DNA of 41,679 nucleotides from Candidatus Nitrosocosmicus sp. (GTDB lineage Archaea > Thermoproteota > Nitrososphaeria > Nitrososphaerales > Nitrososphaeraceae): positions 1-41,679 of the forward strand of contig WHSX01000003.1 in NCBI GenBank assembly GCA_009379865.1, written 5' to 3'. Positions 16,187-24,591 of the stretch are shown piece after piece. Each line of letters begins with the position of its first letter. The first letter of the stretch is position 1. The position numbers and the translations under genes were made by a program. Under the pieces are notes generated by a model that did no database searches, was not told where the DNA came from, and saw only the letters and a program-made list of their open reading frames with translations.

Positions 16187-16966
16187 TCATAGCTCCAGAT
16201 TAAAAGAAATTGGTAATTTCAATTCACCATTTTCCAGTATGATCATTTTCATATCCTTTAAAATTTCTCTTGCTCTAGTAATTCCCTCTCTCTGAATAAT
16301 CTTGTTTGCTATATCCCTCCTAAAGGAATCGGACCATTCTTGTCCGATTTTATATTTACCGTCAATTGTATCAACATTAATTTTTATTACTGTTAGATGT
16401 ATAATGGATTTTGCATCTTGATCTAATTCAGTATACCTACCTTCAGTTTGATATTTTTCCATCATTTTGTTCATTGCAAATGCCTTTTCTTGATTATCAG
16501 ACACAATAGACGCTTTTCCTTTTATTACTATACTTGTATACAATGTGTCCGCAAAAGAAGCATCGGTAGGATGAAAATAGTACGAAGGCAAAAAACAGAT
16601 TTCCTTATCGACTTCAAATCCTACTTTTTGATTTCGCAGGAGGTTCTCAATTTTCTCTCCCCTGTGATGGGAATGCATATAAATTATATGCTTATAAAGA
16701 ATTGGGTTTTCGATGGAGACATTATTTACTGTCTTGAAATCATTGTCCGTATTTTCACTTTCGTCTTCTTCTTGATATGTTGGCTTTTCGTAATCAAGGT
16801 TAAAATTTTTACTGTTTAAATCTGTAACCGTATGAACAAAATTCATTGGAATTATTTGAGGATATCCGTTTACGTCAATTGTTGCTAATCTTCCAACATG
16901 TACATCCTTCAAAAATTCTATTACATTATTGATATTTTTTATTCTAAATCTAGACGTTAATTGCAT
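16187..16966 (-). CDS. Pyridoxamine-phosphate-oxidase-like flavin-binding protein
   Basis: 259 residues. The N-terminal FLKDVHVGRLATIDVNGYPQIIPMNFV is the opening strand pair of the PPOX split-barrel fold. IIYMHSHHRGEKIENLLRNQ and VGFEVD are the usual second block contacting the flavin phosphate, and YTSIVIKGKASIV is the next barrel strand. A C-terminal 60-residue helical extension follows. Family members bind FMN, F420 or heme and reduce or oxidise small molecules; the substrate cannot be told from the sequence. An acidic insert near residues 60-80 (TYQEEDESENTDND) is unusual. Single gene, upstream of the 103-residue membrane protein. Confidence 0.75.
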   Translation of the reverse strand: MQLTSRFRIKNINNVIEFLKDVHVGRLATIDVNGYPQIIPMNFVHTVTDLNSKNFNLDYEKPTYQEEDESENTDNDFKTVNNVSIENPILYKHIIYMHSHHRGEKIENLLRNQKVGFEVDKEICFLPSYYFHPTDASFADTLYTSIVIKGKASIVSDNQEKAFAMNKMMEKYQTEGRYTELDQDAKSIIHLTVIKINVDTIDGKYKIGQEWSDSFRRDIANKIIQREGITRAREILKDMKMIILENGELKLPISFNLEL

Positions 16967-17006
16967 CTTTCTGTTCTTGTAGAATTACAAAACCGACAAT
17001 TTTGAT

Positions 17007-17318
17007 TCATTCCTCTTTCATTCCTCTTTCATTCCCATCTTCTGTAGTAGTAACTGGAGAAATTCTTTCTTTCCTTGCTAAAATTATTAATAAAATCCCA
17101 AATAATCCCAATATTATTGATAAACCCTGAGCGCCGCCATAGGGTATAAATATATAATAACCAATCGAAAAGCAAAAACAGATTATGGCTTGTAAGGCAT
17201 AGGTAATTGTCTTTCTTAAATCTATTTTTCTTGTGATAAAACCTACTGCAAAAAATGCTATACTGGGATATATAATCAGCAGAATATACTGATCTATATC
17301 TATGCCATTATGTGACAT
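17007..17318 (-). CDS. Small membrane protein (103 residues)
   Basis: Three hydrophobic segments are visible: YILLIIYPSIAFFAVGFI, a second at ITYALQAIICFCFSIGYYIF, and a third at LSIILGLFGILLIILA. They are joined by short basic loops, and the tail is acidic (TTEDGNERGMKEE). The DNA for the tail contains short CATTCCTCTT repeats. No family recognised. It lies 59 bases downstream of the uS9 gene on the same strand and may be its read-through partner. Confidence 0.55.
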   Translation of the reverse strand: MSHNGIDIDQYILLIIYPSIAFFAVGFITRKIDLRKTITYALQAIICFCFSIGYYIFIPYGGAQGLSIILGLFGILLIILARKERISPVTTTEDGNERGMKEE

Positions 17319-17377
17319 ATTGTATTCTATCTTTTTGTATTAATTAAGATATCAAAAAATATGTAAAAAGTAAAAAA

Positions 17378-17821
17378 TTAACGGTATGATTTCTGTTTTC
17401 TTCGTCTTGCCCCTGGGCCACCATATTTCTTTGACTCTGTTTGTCTTGGATCCCCAACTAGCAAATGTCTGTCAAATTCTGTTATTTTTTTCTTGATTTC
17501 TTCTCTGATGTTTCTTGTAAATGGATGATCCCTTGGATCTTTTGCACCTTTTGTTTCTCCTGCTAATGCACGTGAAATTGCCACTGCGCTTGCAAACGCT
17601 TGTCCCATAAAGCCGCCTCCATTGACGTGCACGTTAACATCTACTCTATCCCTTAGTTCACCAATTATGTTAGTAGGTGTTAAAATGAGTTCCTTTGCTA
17701 CTTCTGGTTGAATGACTTCTACAGGGATATTGTTAATTCTAATTTTTCCATTTCCTTTTACAATTGTAGCTACTGCTCTACATCTCTTTCTTTGCCCAGG
17801 GTAAAGATCTATTTTATTCAT
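17378..17821 (-). CDS. rps9: Ribosomal protein uS9
   Basis: 147-residue small-subunit protein. Typical blocks: RKRCRAVATIVKGNGKIRIN at the N-terminus, VHVNGGGFMGQAFASAVAIS in the middle, and the basic C-terminal tail ending RRRKQKSYR, which reaches toward the tRNA anticodon in the ribosomal P site. It starts 4 bases after uL13 and closes the eL18-uL13-uS9 cluster. Confidence 0.97.
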   Translation of the reverse strand: MNKIDLYPGQRKRCRAVATIVKGNGKIRINNIPVEVIQPEVAKELILTPTNIIGELRDRVDVNVHVNGGGFMGQAFASAVAISRALAGETKGAKDPRDHPFTRNIREEIKKKITEFDRHLLVGDPRQTESKKYGGPGARRRKQKSYR

Positions 17822-17825
17822 ATTG

Positions 17826-18317
17826 TTAAACTACTCCTTTCCAACCTAACTGTTTTGCCACATCACTCATGGATATGTAAAATGATTCGGGTCTCGTAAT
17901 TTTTGCGTCCTCAAATGATTTCATTGCTGAATTTTTTAACTCATCTGGTACGCCCATATATACCCTTAATCTTTTAAAAGATTGCATTCCGCTGGATTTT
18001 CTTTTTGGTACCATACCTCTTATCATTTTTGTAACTATGGTGTCTGGTCTTCTTGGATGAAATGGACCGTGAATTGGGTTAACAATTGATCCAACTTCTA
18101 ATCTTTTCTTGTAACTCTCGATGACTTCATACTTGTTTCCGGATACCATCACTTTTTCAGCATTTACTACGGATACTCTATTACCTTGCAATAATAATTT
18201 TGATACCTTCGAACATAGCCTTCCTGAAATACAATTTGTTGCATCAACTACTATAAGCTTATTTTGTTGAGATTGACTTTCTTCTGGTTTTGTCTCCAAC
18301 TTTGTTTCCTTAGCCAA
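17826..18317 (-). CDS. rpl13: Ribosomal protein uL13
   Basis: 163-residue large-subunit protein, recognised by VVDATNCISGRLCSKVSKLL, then VVNAEKVMVSGNKYEV and FHPRRPDTIVTKMIRGMVPK. The first 20 residues are a charged extension. The ATG overlaps the last 8 bases of eL18, so the two are probably translationally coupled. Confidence 0.97.
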   Translation of the reverse strand: MAKETKLETKPEESQSQQNKLIVVDATNCISGRLCSKVSKLLLQGNRVSVVNAEKVMVSGNKYEVIESYKKRLEVGSIVNPIHGPFHPRRPDTIVTKMIRGMVPKRKSSGMQSFKRLRVYMGVPDELKNSAMKSFEDAKITRPESFYISMSDVAKQLGWKGVV

Positions 18318-18660
18318 TTATTTTTACACCTTTCCCATCAGGATATTTACTTATTAATGATTGCAATGAAATAACTTCTGCCCCTGCAGTGTTCAACTTA
18401 TTCATGGCAGTTTCTGAAAATGAATATGCATATACTGTTAATTTGTGCCCCAACGTTCCATTGCCTAAAATCTTCCCCGGAACTACCACTATGTCCCCGT
18501 TTTTAGTAATTTTATCCAATCTTTGGATGTTAACTTGTCTCCTGTTTGATCTAGATCTGGAAAATTCTTTCTCTAATGCTTTCCAAATCTGTGCCTTGTT
18601 ACTTTTAAATGCTTTACGTAGAATCCAAACTGTATTATCTATTAAAGTATCGTTAAACAT
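18310..18660 (-). CDS. rpl18e: Ribosomal protein eL18
   Basis: 116 residues, the archaeal/eukaryotic-type L18e: WKALEKEFSRSRSNRRQVNI, VVVPGKILGNGTLGHKLTVY and FSETAMNKLNTAGAEVISL are diagnostic. It heads the ribosomal protein cluster, 47 bases after the Rpo3 stop, in the conserved archaeal order rpo3-eL18-uL13-uS9. Confidence 0.96.
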   Translation of the reverse strand: MFNDTLIDNTVWILRKAFKSNKAQIWKALEKEFSRSRSNRRQVNIQRLDKITKNGDIVVVPGKILGNGTLGHKLTVYAYSFSETAMNKLNTAGAEVISLQSLISKYPDGKGVKIIG

Positions 18661-18707
18661 TATTTGCTATTCCAATTAAAAGAGTATAAAGTACCAAATA
18701 AATTTAC

Positions 18708-19364
18708 CTAGAGGTTGTTTGGTATCTGGAGTGCGTTAACTATTTCGCCAAAGTCCTTTATGCTTTTATTTAGTTGCTCAATTGCTGCTATGATTATTTC
18801 CTCTGCAGTTAATGCTCCATTAGATTCCACAGTTAAGAAAATTTCATTTTCATTTTCGCCATATCTTACTACTGCTATTGTAGCAGGCTGCCATTTTGCA
18901 TGATCCCTGCCAAATCCAAGCCTCGCATATGCCTCAAACTTTAATTTTTGACCGGGAGCTAGTACTATGATGGGGATATCCTGACTTACAGGTTTTACAA
19001 ATTCGTCTTCTGAAATTAACTCTGAAGTAGTAATTGTTTTAGTTTTTTCATTAGCTTCTGCATCAAGTTGTAATAAAACCCTACAATTCGTACATCCCAA
19101 GGTACTCTTACAACTGCATTCTTCAGGTAATGAAAATTTCTTCAAGTCAGTCCTTAATGGAATTAAACCAAGCCTGTGAGCAACTGCTTCATCATGCATT
19201 ACTGATGAATTTTCTAGAATAACTACGTCATCAATAGCAAAAGTAGGCACCTCGCTAATTGATAGTCGTCTAATTGCATTTACATACTGACGAGGTACGT
19301 TATTAAATTTAATGGTTATCCTTTCATCATGTTTCTCAATAACCTTTAAATCTATGGAGATCAA
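18708..19364 (-). CDS. rpo3: RNA polymerase subunit Rpo3 (RpoD)
   Basis: About 218 residues, the archaeal counterpart of bacterial alpha N-terminal domain and eukaryotic Rpb3. It dimerises with Rpo11 to seed polymerase assembly. Seen: FNNVPRQYVNAIRRLSISEV, then HDEAVAHRLGLIPL and the C-terminal assembly helices. C83, C85, C91 and C94 form C-x-C-x5-C-x2-C, like the zinc loop of Rpb3. The frame is open to an ATG at 19445, but those extra residues are not Rpo3-like. A TTG at 19364 lies about 27 bases after a TATA box (19387-19397), so I use it as a leaderless start. Confidence 0.93.
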   Translation of the reverse strand: MISIDLKVIEKHDERITIKFNNVPRQYVNAIRRLSISEVPTFAIDDVVILENSSVMHDEAVAHRLGLIPLRTDLKKFSLPEECSCKSTLGCTNCRVLLQLDAEANEKTKTITTSELISEDEFVKPVSQDIPIIVLAPGQKLKFEAYARLGFGRDHAKWQPATIAVVRYGENENEIFLTVESNGALTAEEIIIAAIEQLNKSIKDFGEIVNALQIPNNL

Positions 19365-19475
19365 ATCAAATAATTTTAATCTCACGTATATTAAAAATGT
19401 AATGAATCTGTTAGGAATATTGCAACCGACTAAACATATTATCATATTAATATATCACAGTTAATTTTCTATTGT

Positions 19476-20162
19476 ATGGCTGATTCAAAAGTTACTATTG
19501 TAAAATTAACTATCGGAAATGATAGATTTGAAATTTTAGTAAAGCCAGATCCTGCATTAGAATATAAATTGGGTAAACGAACTGATTTATCTTCCGTATT
19601 AGTTGCAGACGAAATATATTCAGATGCGAACAAAGGATCTCGAGTTGCCGATGATAAATTAAATAAACATTTCAAAACTAGTGACACAAATGAAATACTC
19701 AAACAAATATTACTTAAAGGAGAACTAAATCTTACTACAGATCAAAGGCGCAAAATGGTAGAGGACAAGCGAAAACAGATTGTTCAATACATAAATAAAA
19801 ATTTTGTAGATCCTAAAACAAAACTTCCTCATCCTGTTCAACGAATAGAAAATGCACTTGAAGATGTAAGAGTTACAGTCGATCCTTTCAAGAAAGCCGA
19901 AGACCAGGTCAAATCTATTGTTGACTCACTTAGAAAAGTTCTTCCATTAAAATCTGAAATGTTGCAGCTTGTTATTCTTATACCAAGCTCGTTTTCCTCC
20001 ACCAGTTATAATTATATTAAAAACTCTGGCGTTCTAACTTCTGAAGAATGGCTATCAGATGGTTCTTTAAAAGCAAATATAGAAATAAATGCCGGTATGA
20101 AAGGGAACTTTCTCGAACGCATAGGTTCATTGACTAAAGGATCCGCACAAGTTAAGGAATAA
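19476..20162 (+). CDS. sdo1: Ribosome maturation factor SBDS
   Basis: 228 residues, archaeal SBDS/Sdo1 family, involved in late 60S-type subunit maturation. The N-terminal domain has RFEILVKPDPALEYKLG, and SSVLVADEIYSDANKGSRVA; the middle has LTTDQRRKMVEDKRKQIVQY and LPHPVQRIENALEDVRV; the third is a ferredoxin-like domain ending in VKE. It opens the exosome operon, as in many archaea. Divergent from Rpo3, with about 110 bases between. Confidence 0.95.
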   Translation: MADSKVTIVKLTIGNDRFEILVKPDPALEYKLGKRTDLSSVLVADEIYSDANKGSRVADDKLNKHFKTSDTNEILKQILLKGELNLTTDQRRKMVEDKRKQIVQYINKNFVDPKTKLPHPVQRIENALEDVRVTVDPFKKAEDQVKSIVDSLRKVLPLKSEMLQLVILIPSSFSSTSYNYIKNSGVLTSEEWLSDGSLKANIEINAGMKGNFLERIGSLTKGSAQVKE

Positions 20163-20270
20163 CTACTTACAGATTATATTATAGAACAAATTCTAGATAA
20201 TTAGATATAGAAAATATGAAAACATTTCATTTTACATCTATTTTGTTATTGGAGGTAGACAATTTCTAAA

Positions 20271-21179
20271 ATGCAGGAAATAAAGAGGAGATATGTTATA
20301 CCTGGAGATAAAATTATTGAAGGTAATTATAAACCTTTGATGAATGTTGTTAAAAGTGGTAATTATTTGGTATCTACCCGAGTTGGAATTGCTGAAGCTG
20401 GTAAAGATGGCGTTAAAGTTATACCTTTATCAGGTGTTTATATACCACGTGTTAACGACTTGGTAATCGGAAAGATTATTGATCGATCTTCTCTATCTTG
20501 GGATGTTGATATTAATGCATGCTTTTTCGCTCACCTGCCCGCACAAGATGTATTTGGCCGAGATTTTTCACCAGCCAAAGATGATATGGGCCGACAACTA
20601 AGCATAGGCGACTTAATTATTGCAAGGATTGTATCTTTTGATAGAACTAGAGACCCAATGCTTACAGTTCAAGATAAAGATTTAGGAAAGATCCCTTACG
20701 GCGAATTCATAAAAATTTCTCCTACTCGAGTTCCACGATTAATTGGAAAACGTGGTTCCATGATTCAAACTATAGAACAAGCTACTCAAACAAGAGTGAT
20801 AATTGGTCAAAATGGTATAGTAGTTGTTACAGGCAGAGACCCAGATGGTCTCAGTTTGGCTGCAAAGGCTATTAAAATGGTAGAGGAAGAGTCTCATACT
20901 ACCAACCTTACTCAACGAGTCAAGACTTTACTAAATGTTCAAGACCCTGTTGATCCAGAACAACCAGAATCAATGAATGCTTCTTCCAGTACTGAATCAT
21001 CCACACAACCACAACCCGACATTGAATCATCAACACAACCACAACCCGACATTGAATCATCCACATCGAATAATAGTAAATCTGGCTCCGGTTCAAAGGA
21101 AAAGCATAGAAATGATAATTCTGAAGAGTCATCCAACAACGATAGCAATAGCGATCAAAAAGAAAAAAACCAAGAGTGA
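20271..21179 (+). CDS. rrp4: Exosome RNA-binding subunit Rrp4
   Basis: 302 residues. N-terminal RRYVIPGDKIIEGNYKPLM, an S1 domain (IGDLIIARIVSFDRTRDPML) and a KH domain with the GKRGS loop (RVPRLIGKRGSMIQTIEQAT). It caps the Rrp41-Rrp42 ring and binds RNA. The last 80 residues form a Ser/Gln/Asn-rich tail, including a 10-residue repeat (ESSTQPQPDI), unusual for this subunit. The ATG at 20271 is 15 bases after a strong GGAGGT; an in-frame ATT 9 bases upstream is better spaced and could be a rare start. Confidence 0.93.
   Translation: MQEIKRRYVIPGDKIIEGNYKPLMNVVKSGNYLVSTRVGIAEAGKDGVKVIPLSGVYIPRVNDLVIGKIIDRSSLSWDVDINACFFAHLPAQDVFGRDFSPAKDDMGRQLSIGDLIIARIVSFDRTRDPMLTVQDKDLGKIPYGEFIKISPTRVPRLIGKRGSMIQTIEQATQTRVIIGQNGIVVVTGRDPDGLSLAAKAIKMVEEESHTTNLTQRVKTLLNVQDPVDPEQPESMNASSSTESSTQPQPDIESSTQPQPDIESSTSNNSKSGSGSKEKHRNDNSEESSNNDSNSDQKEKNQE
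20993..21064 (+). repeat. 30-bp minisatellite in the Rrp4 tail
   Basis: Two 30-base units (20993-21022, 21023-21052) and a 12-base partial unit differ by a single base. Each codes for ESSTQPQPDI in frame. Confidence 0.9.
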
Positions 21180-21190
21180 TCAAATAGGAT

Positions 21191-21937
21191 GTGTATAATT
21201 TGAAAGAGTTAGCTTTAATGGATGAAAACGGAAAAAGATCCGATGGTAGAGGGATAGATGAATTACGGTCAATTAAGATTACCGTGGGCGTGGTGAAAAA
21301 TGCGGACGGTTCAGCGTATATAGAATTCGGAAAGAATAAAATAATTGTCGCTGTTTACGGGCCACGTGAAGTTCATCCAAAACATATGGCTCTGCCAGAT
21401 AGGTGTGTTCTTAGGTGTAGATATCACATGTCTCCATTTTCTACGGATACCAGAAAGAATCCCGCTCCCTCTCGACGAGAAGTGGAGATATCTAAAGTAA
21501 TGCGTGAATCTTTGGAACCATCCTTAATTTTAAGTGACTATCCGCGAGCAGTAATTGATGTTTTTGTTGAAGTATTGCAAGCCGATGGTGGATCTAGATG
21601 TGCTGGCATCAACGCAGCATCCGTAGCATTGGCTGATGCTGGAATTAATATGCGTGATTTGGTTTCTGCTTGTGCTGCTGGACGGTTATCAGACAATATT
21701 GTCCTAGATATTAATGATCTTGAAGATAAAGAAGGGGATGCAGATATGCCTGTAGCTTATTTGCCCAATTTGGAACAAGTAACTTTGCTCCAGTTGGATG
21801 GTAAGGTAACTACAGCTCAATTTAGTGAATGTTTGGAAAAAGCAATTAGTGGATGCAAGTCAGTATACGAAATACAAAAAGAAGCACTAATGAAAAAGTA
21901 TTTTGGTAATGAAATGGAGTTGAAAGAAGAAGCATGA
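21191..21937 (+). CDS. rrp41: Exosome catalytic subunit Rrp41
   Basis: 248 residues, RNase PH fold, the active phosphorolytic 3'-5' exonuclease subunit. Key blocks: KRSDGRGIDELRSIKITVG, VAVYGPREVHPKHM, DTRKNPAPSRREVEIS, VLQADGGSRCAGINAASVAL and the acidic DINDLEDKEGDADMPVAY carrying the catalytic Asp. The GTG at 21191 is used; the ATG at 21218 (MDENGKRSDGRG) is an alternative. Its stop overlaps the Rrp42 start as ATGA. Confidence 0.95.
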   Translation: MYNLKELALMDENGKRSDGRGIDELRSIKITVGVVKNADGSAYIEFGKNKIIVAVYGPREVHPKHMALPDRCVLRCRYHMSPFSTDTRKNPAPSRREVEISKVMRESLEPSLILSDYPRAVIDVFVEVLQADGGSRCAGINAASVALADAGINMRDLVSACAAGRLSDNIVLDINDLEDKEGDADMPVAYLPNLEQVTLLQLDGKVTTAQFSECLEKAISGCKSVYEIQKEALMKKYFGNEMELKEEA

Positions 21938-22749
21938 GCTCCTCTAAACGTTCCACAGTAATAGTTGAACAATTACGAAAACAACAAATGCTAGAAGCTT
22001 TGTCAAGAGGGAAAAGATTGGATGGCCGCGATTTTGAGTCGTACAGAACTTTTGAAATTGAGGTAGGAATAATAGACAAAGCCTCTGGTTCTGCAAAGGT
22101 AAAGCTAGGTAATACCGAAGTTATAGCAGGTGTTAAAGTTGAAACAGGCGAACCATTTGAAGGATTAGAAAATAAAGGCGCATTGATCATGTCTGCAGAA
22201 GTTTTACCTACTGCCTCTCCTCATGTTGAACCTGGACCTCCCGACGAGGACGCAATAGAATTATCAAGGGTTGTTGATAGAGGGGTACGCGGATCAGAAA
22301 TGCTAGATTTAGATAAATTAGTTTTGATTCCTGGAAAAATAGTTTATACTGTTTTTGTTGACTGTAGTATCATAAACAGCGATGGTAATTTGTTAGATGC
22401 TACCTCTTATGCAGTAGTGGCTGCTCTTTTAACAAGTAAATTTCCGATCTATGAAATTAAAGACGAACAGGTAGTTGATACTGGTAAAACTATGCCTCCA
22501 CCCATTACTACAATGCCGATATCTATTACCGCAGTTAGAATTGGAGAATCGGTCTTGTTGGATCCAACAACAGAAGAGGAAGCTTGCATGGATGCCCGCA
22601 TAACTATGACGACTCAATCCGATGGAAATATAGTCGCTGTACAAAAAGGCTTTACGGGCCCATTTTCCGTCAATCAGGTTGTCCAGTTCTCTGAAATAGC
22701 AAGAATTAAAGGAGAGGAAATGCGCTCTAAAATAAAGGAGTTGAATTAA
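21934..22749 (+). CDS. rrp42: Exosome structural subunit Rrp42
   Basis: 271 residues, the non-catalytic RNase PH partner that alternates with Rrp41 in the hexameric ring. Seen: KRLDGRDFESYRTFEIEVGI, TEVIAGVKVETGEPFEG, DAIELSRVVDRGVRGSEML and DCSIINSDGNLLDATSYAVV. The 4-base ATGA overlap with Rrp41 indicates coupled translation and equal amounts. Confidence 0.95.
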   Translation: MSSSKRSTVIVEQLRKQQMLEALSRGKRLDGRDFESYRTFEIEVGIIDKASGSAKVKLGNTEVIAGVKVETGEPFEGLENKGALIMSAEVLPTASPHVEPGPPDEDAIELSRVVDRGVRGSEMLDLDKLVLIPGKIVYTVFVDCSIINSDGNLLDATSYAVVAALLTSKFPIYEIKDEQVVDTGKTMPPPITTMPISITAVRIGESVLLDPTTEEEACMDARITMTTQSDGNIVAVQKGFTGPFSVNQVVQFSEIARIKGEEMRSKIKELN

Positions 22750-22787
22750 AGGTTAAAAGAAAAAAGGGTTCAACAGCACTAAAAGGT

Positions 22788-22985
22788 TTGGGTGTTAAGT
22801 TTGGTGCTACCGTGCGAAAAAGATATGGTAAGGTCTATAGGACATTAAAACAAAAAAGACGATGTCCGAGCTGTACTTCAATAAAATTTAAAAGAGTAGC
22901 GATGGGTATATGGCAGTGCCATAAATGCGAATATAAAGTCGCAGCAGGAGCCTATGACGTAAATCTTGGAAAGCTTCAAGGCTAA
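22788..22985 (+). CDS. rpl37ae: Ribosomal protein eL43 (L37Ae), start unclear
   Basis: Zinc-ribbon ribosomal protein: RRCPSCTSIKFKRVAMGIWQ followed by CHKCEYKVAAGAY, with both CxxC pairs present. From the TTG at 22788 it is 65 residues. The frame continues upstream as VKRKKGSTALKG from about 22752, which matches the basic start of eL43 proteins, yet no ATG, GTG or TTG lies there. Either a rare start codon is used or translation begins at the TTG with a shortened N-terminus. It follows Rrp42 by 38 bases from the TTG, or directly if the longer form is right. Confidence 0.88.
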   Translation: MGVKFGATVRKRYGKVYRTLKQKRRCPSCTSIKFKRVAMGIWQCHKCEYKVAAGAYDVNLGKLQG

Positions 22986-23274
22986 AATTTTTATTTATTT
23001 TGATGTAAAACACAATAACCACAATAAGGAATTTTTCCCATCTAATAATGATGACGGTGATATTTTAAAAAAACCGTTAAATTCTATTTTTGTTGCATTA
23101 AGAGGCGATATTCAATCTATCCCGGATTTTGATACTAATGTTACTGTTTCTATAGAAAATAACTATATTATATTGTCAATATCTGGTAACAATATGTCTA
23201 AATTCCGTGCTTCATTACTATCTTTTTTGAGACTAATAGATTTAGCATATTCTGTACTGTATATTGACAAATGA
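22966..23274 (+). CDS. pcc1: KEOPS subunit Pcc1-like protein
   Basis: 102 residues, starting at a TTG that overlaps the end of eL43 by 20 bases. The pattern FDTNVTVSIENNYIILSISG followed by MSKFRASLLSFLRLIDLAYS matches Pcc1: two strands and then the R-A-x-L-x-S-x-L-R helix. Pcc1 dimerises in the KEOPS complex that makes N6-threonylcarbamoyladenosine on tRNA. The middle is diverged, so the call rests mainly on the C-terminal half and on its position between exosome and prefoldin genes, which is common in archaea. Confidence 0.7.
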   Translation: MESFKAKIFIYFDVKHNNHNKEFFPSNNDDGDILKKPLNSIFVALRGDIQSIPDFDTNVTVSIENNYIILSISGNNMSKFRASLLSFLRLIDLAYSVLYIDK

Positions 23275-23328
23275 TATATTAGTGTATAATTTTTATCTTA
23301 GTGAATATTTAGTTACTTTGTATTAACA

Positions 23329-23721
23329 ATGAGTGAACAAGAGCTTCCTCCATGGCTAAAAGAGCAACTTGCAAGATTGCAGCAATTACAGCAAAACCTT
23401 CAAGCAATAATGATGCAAAAACAACAGGTTGAACTAGAAATATCTGAAACAGGAAGAGCCTTGGAGGAGTTAAAGAAAACCACTCCTGATGATGTCGTAT
23501 ACAAGCTTGCAGGCCCTTTGATGGTTAAATCTGATAGGGATAATTTAATAAAAGAACTAGAAGAAAAGAAAGAGCTTTCAAATACCAGGACTGTAGTTTT
23601 GGGCAAACAAGAATCTAGGGTCAAGGAAAATCTAAAAGAAGTGGAAAATAAGATTAATCAAATGATGCATATGGCCCAAGGGGGATCACAATCCAATAAA
23701 TTCAATCAACCTCCACAATAA
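23329..23721 (+). CDS. pfdB: Prefoldin beta subunit
   Basis: 130 residues. Two long coiled-coil helices (LARLQQLQQNLQAIMMQKQQ and the C-terminal VVLGKQESRVKENLKEVENK) flank a beta hairpin with TPDDVVYKLAGPLMVKSD, the canonical prefoldin beta arrangement. The hexamer holds unfolded proteins for the thermosome. The Gln/Asn-rich C-terminal tail is typical. Confidence 0.95.
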   Translation: MSEQELPPWLKEQLARLQQLQQNLQAIMMQKQQVELEISETGRALEELKKTTPDDVVYKLAGPLMVKSDRDNLIKELEEKKELSNTRTVVLGKQESRVKENLKEVENKINQMMHMAQGGSQSNKFNQPPQ

Positions 23722-23772
23722 CAACTTTTTTCTTATGAATGTTAATTAGGAATATGCTTTTTTATTATTGCA

Positions 23773-24537
23773 TTGGCTATTCGAATTGTTGCAGATGAGC
23801 GAGAGAGAAATAGTCGAGTTCCAAATTTACTTAAACTTAGTGGGGTATTTGTCGATTATAAACAATTAGCAGTTGGAGACTATATTGTTTCCTCTGAGAC
23901 CGTTATTGAAAGAAAAACCATATACGATCTGATAAATTCTGTCTATGACGGTCGCATATTTATTCAATGCTCAGATTTAATAAATTATTATGCTAAGCCA
24001 CTGATTATTATAGAAGGAAATTTAACGGACCTTGATACGAGAGAGCATTTTGAAAATGATTCTAAATTAATTATCGATAAGATACGGGTAGCATACGAAA
24101 CTTTGATAAAAGTAGCACTTGATTTCCGGATCCCAATTTTATATACTAATTCTGTATTTTATACTGCTGAATTGTTAGTTTTATTAGCTTCCAATCAATT
24201 TAGAAGCAAAAACGATGGACCTTTGCTTAAAAAGATAAAAAAGTCAAATCCATTTCTTCTTCAACAATTATATGTTCTTACTTCTTTACCTGGAATAGGT
24301 TCTAAATTAGCTACAAGATTGTTGGATAAATTTCATTCTCCTACAAATGTTTTGAATGCTTCGATAGCAGAGCTTGCAAGGGTACCAGGTCTTGGAAACA
24401 TGCGTGCCGAAAAAATTCGAAAGATTTTGGATACTCCTGTACCCAAAGTAGTAGATATCTATACCCAAAAAAAATTGATGATTGATAATACAGACGAAAA
24501 TACTGGTAATGATTCGCGTGAGAATAACATAACATGA
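23773..24537 (+). CDS. XPF/ERCC4-type structure-specific endonuclease
   Basis: 254 residues without the N-terminal helicase found in euryarchaeal Hef. The ERCC4 nuclease is clear: IRIVADERERNSRVPNLL, VGDYIVS, and the active-site VIERKTIYDLINSVYDGRIF (V-x-ERKx3D form). The C-terminal tandem helix-hairpin-helix has LTSLPGIGSKLATRLL and LARVPGLGNMRAEKI and binds branched DNA. The start is TTG. It cuts flap, fork or repair structures, usually with PCNA; no obvious PIP box remains at the short acidic tail. It ends the plus-strand operon, convergent with hisC. Confidence 0.93.
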   Translation: MAIRIVADERERNSRVPNLLKLSGVFVDYKQLAVGDYIVSSETVIERKTIYDLINSVYDGRIFIQCSDLINYYAKPLIIIEGNLTDLDTREHFENDSKLIIDKIRVAYETLIKVALDFRIPILYTNSVFYTAELLVLLASNQFRSKNDGPLLKKIKKSNPFLLQQLYVLTSLPGIGSKLATRLLDKFHSPTNVLNASIAELARVPGLGNMRAEKIRKILDTPVPKVVDIYTQKKLMIDNTDENTGNDSRENNIT

Positions 24538-24544
24538 AAAACTG

Positions 24545-24557
24545 ATACTGCCAGTAT
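24545..24557. terminator. Palindrome between convergent xpf and hisC
   Basis: ATACTG-C-CAGTAT is a 13-base perfect inverted repeat 8 bases after the nuclease stop, followed by AT-rich sequence with T runs. It may stop transcription from either side. Confidence 0.4.
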
Positions 24558-24591
24558 AAGATTTTATTCATAACTTATTAACCAAAGATAA

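Noticed and set aside
20920-21198. ORFs of 69-87 codons in all frames over the Rrp4 tail
   Set aside because: They arise from the 30-bp repeat, whose length is a multiple of three and leaves several frames open.
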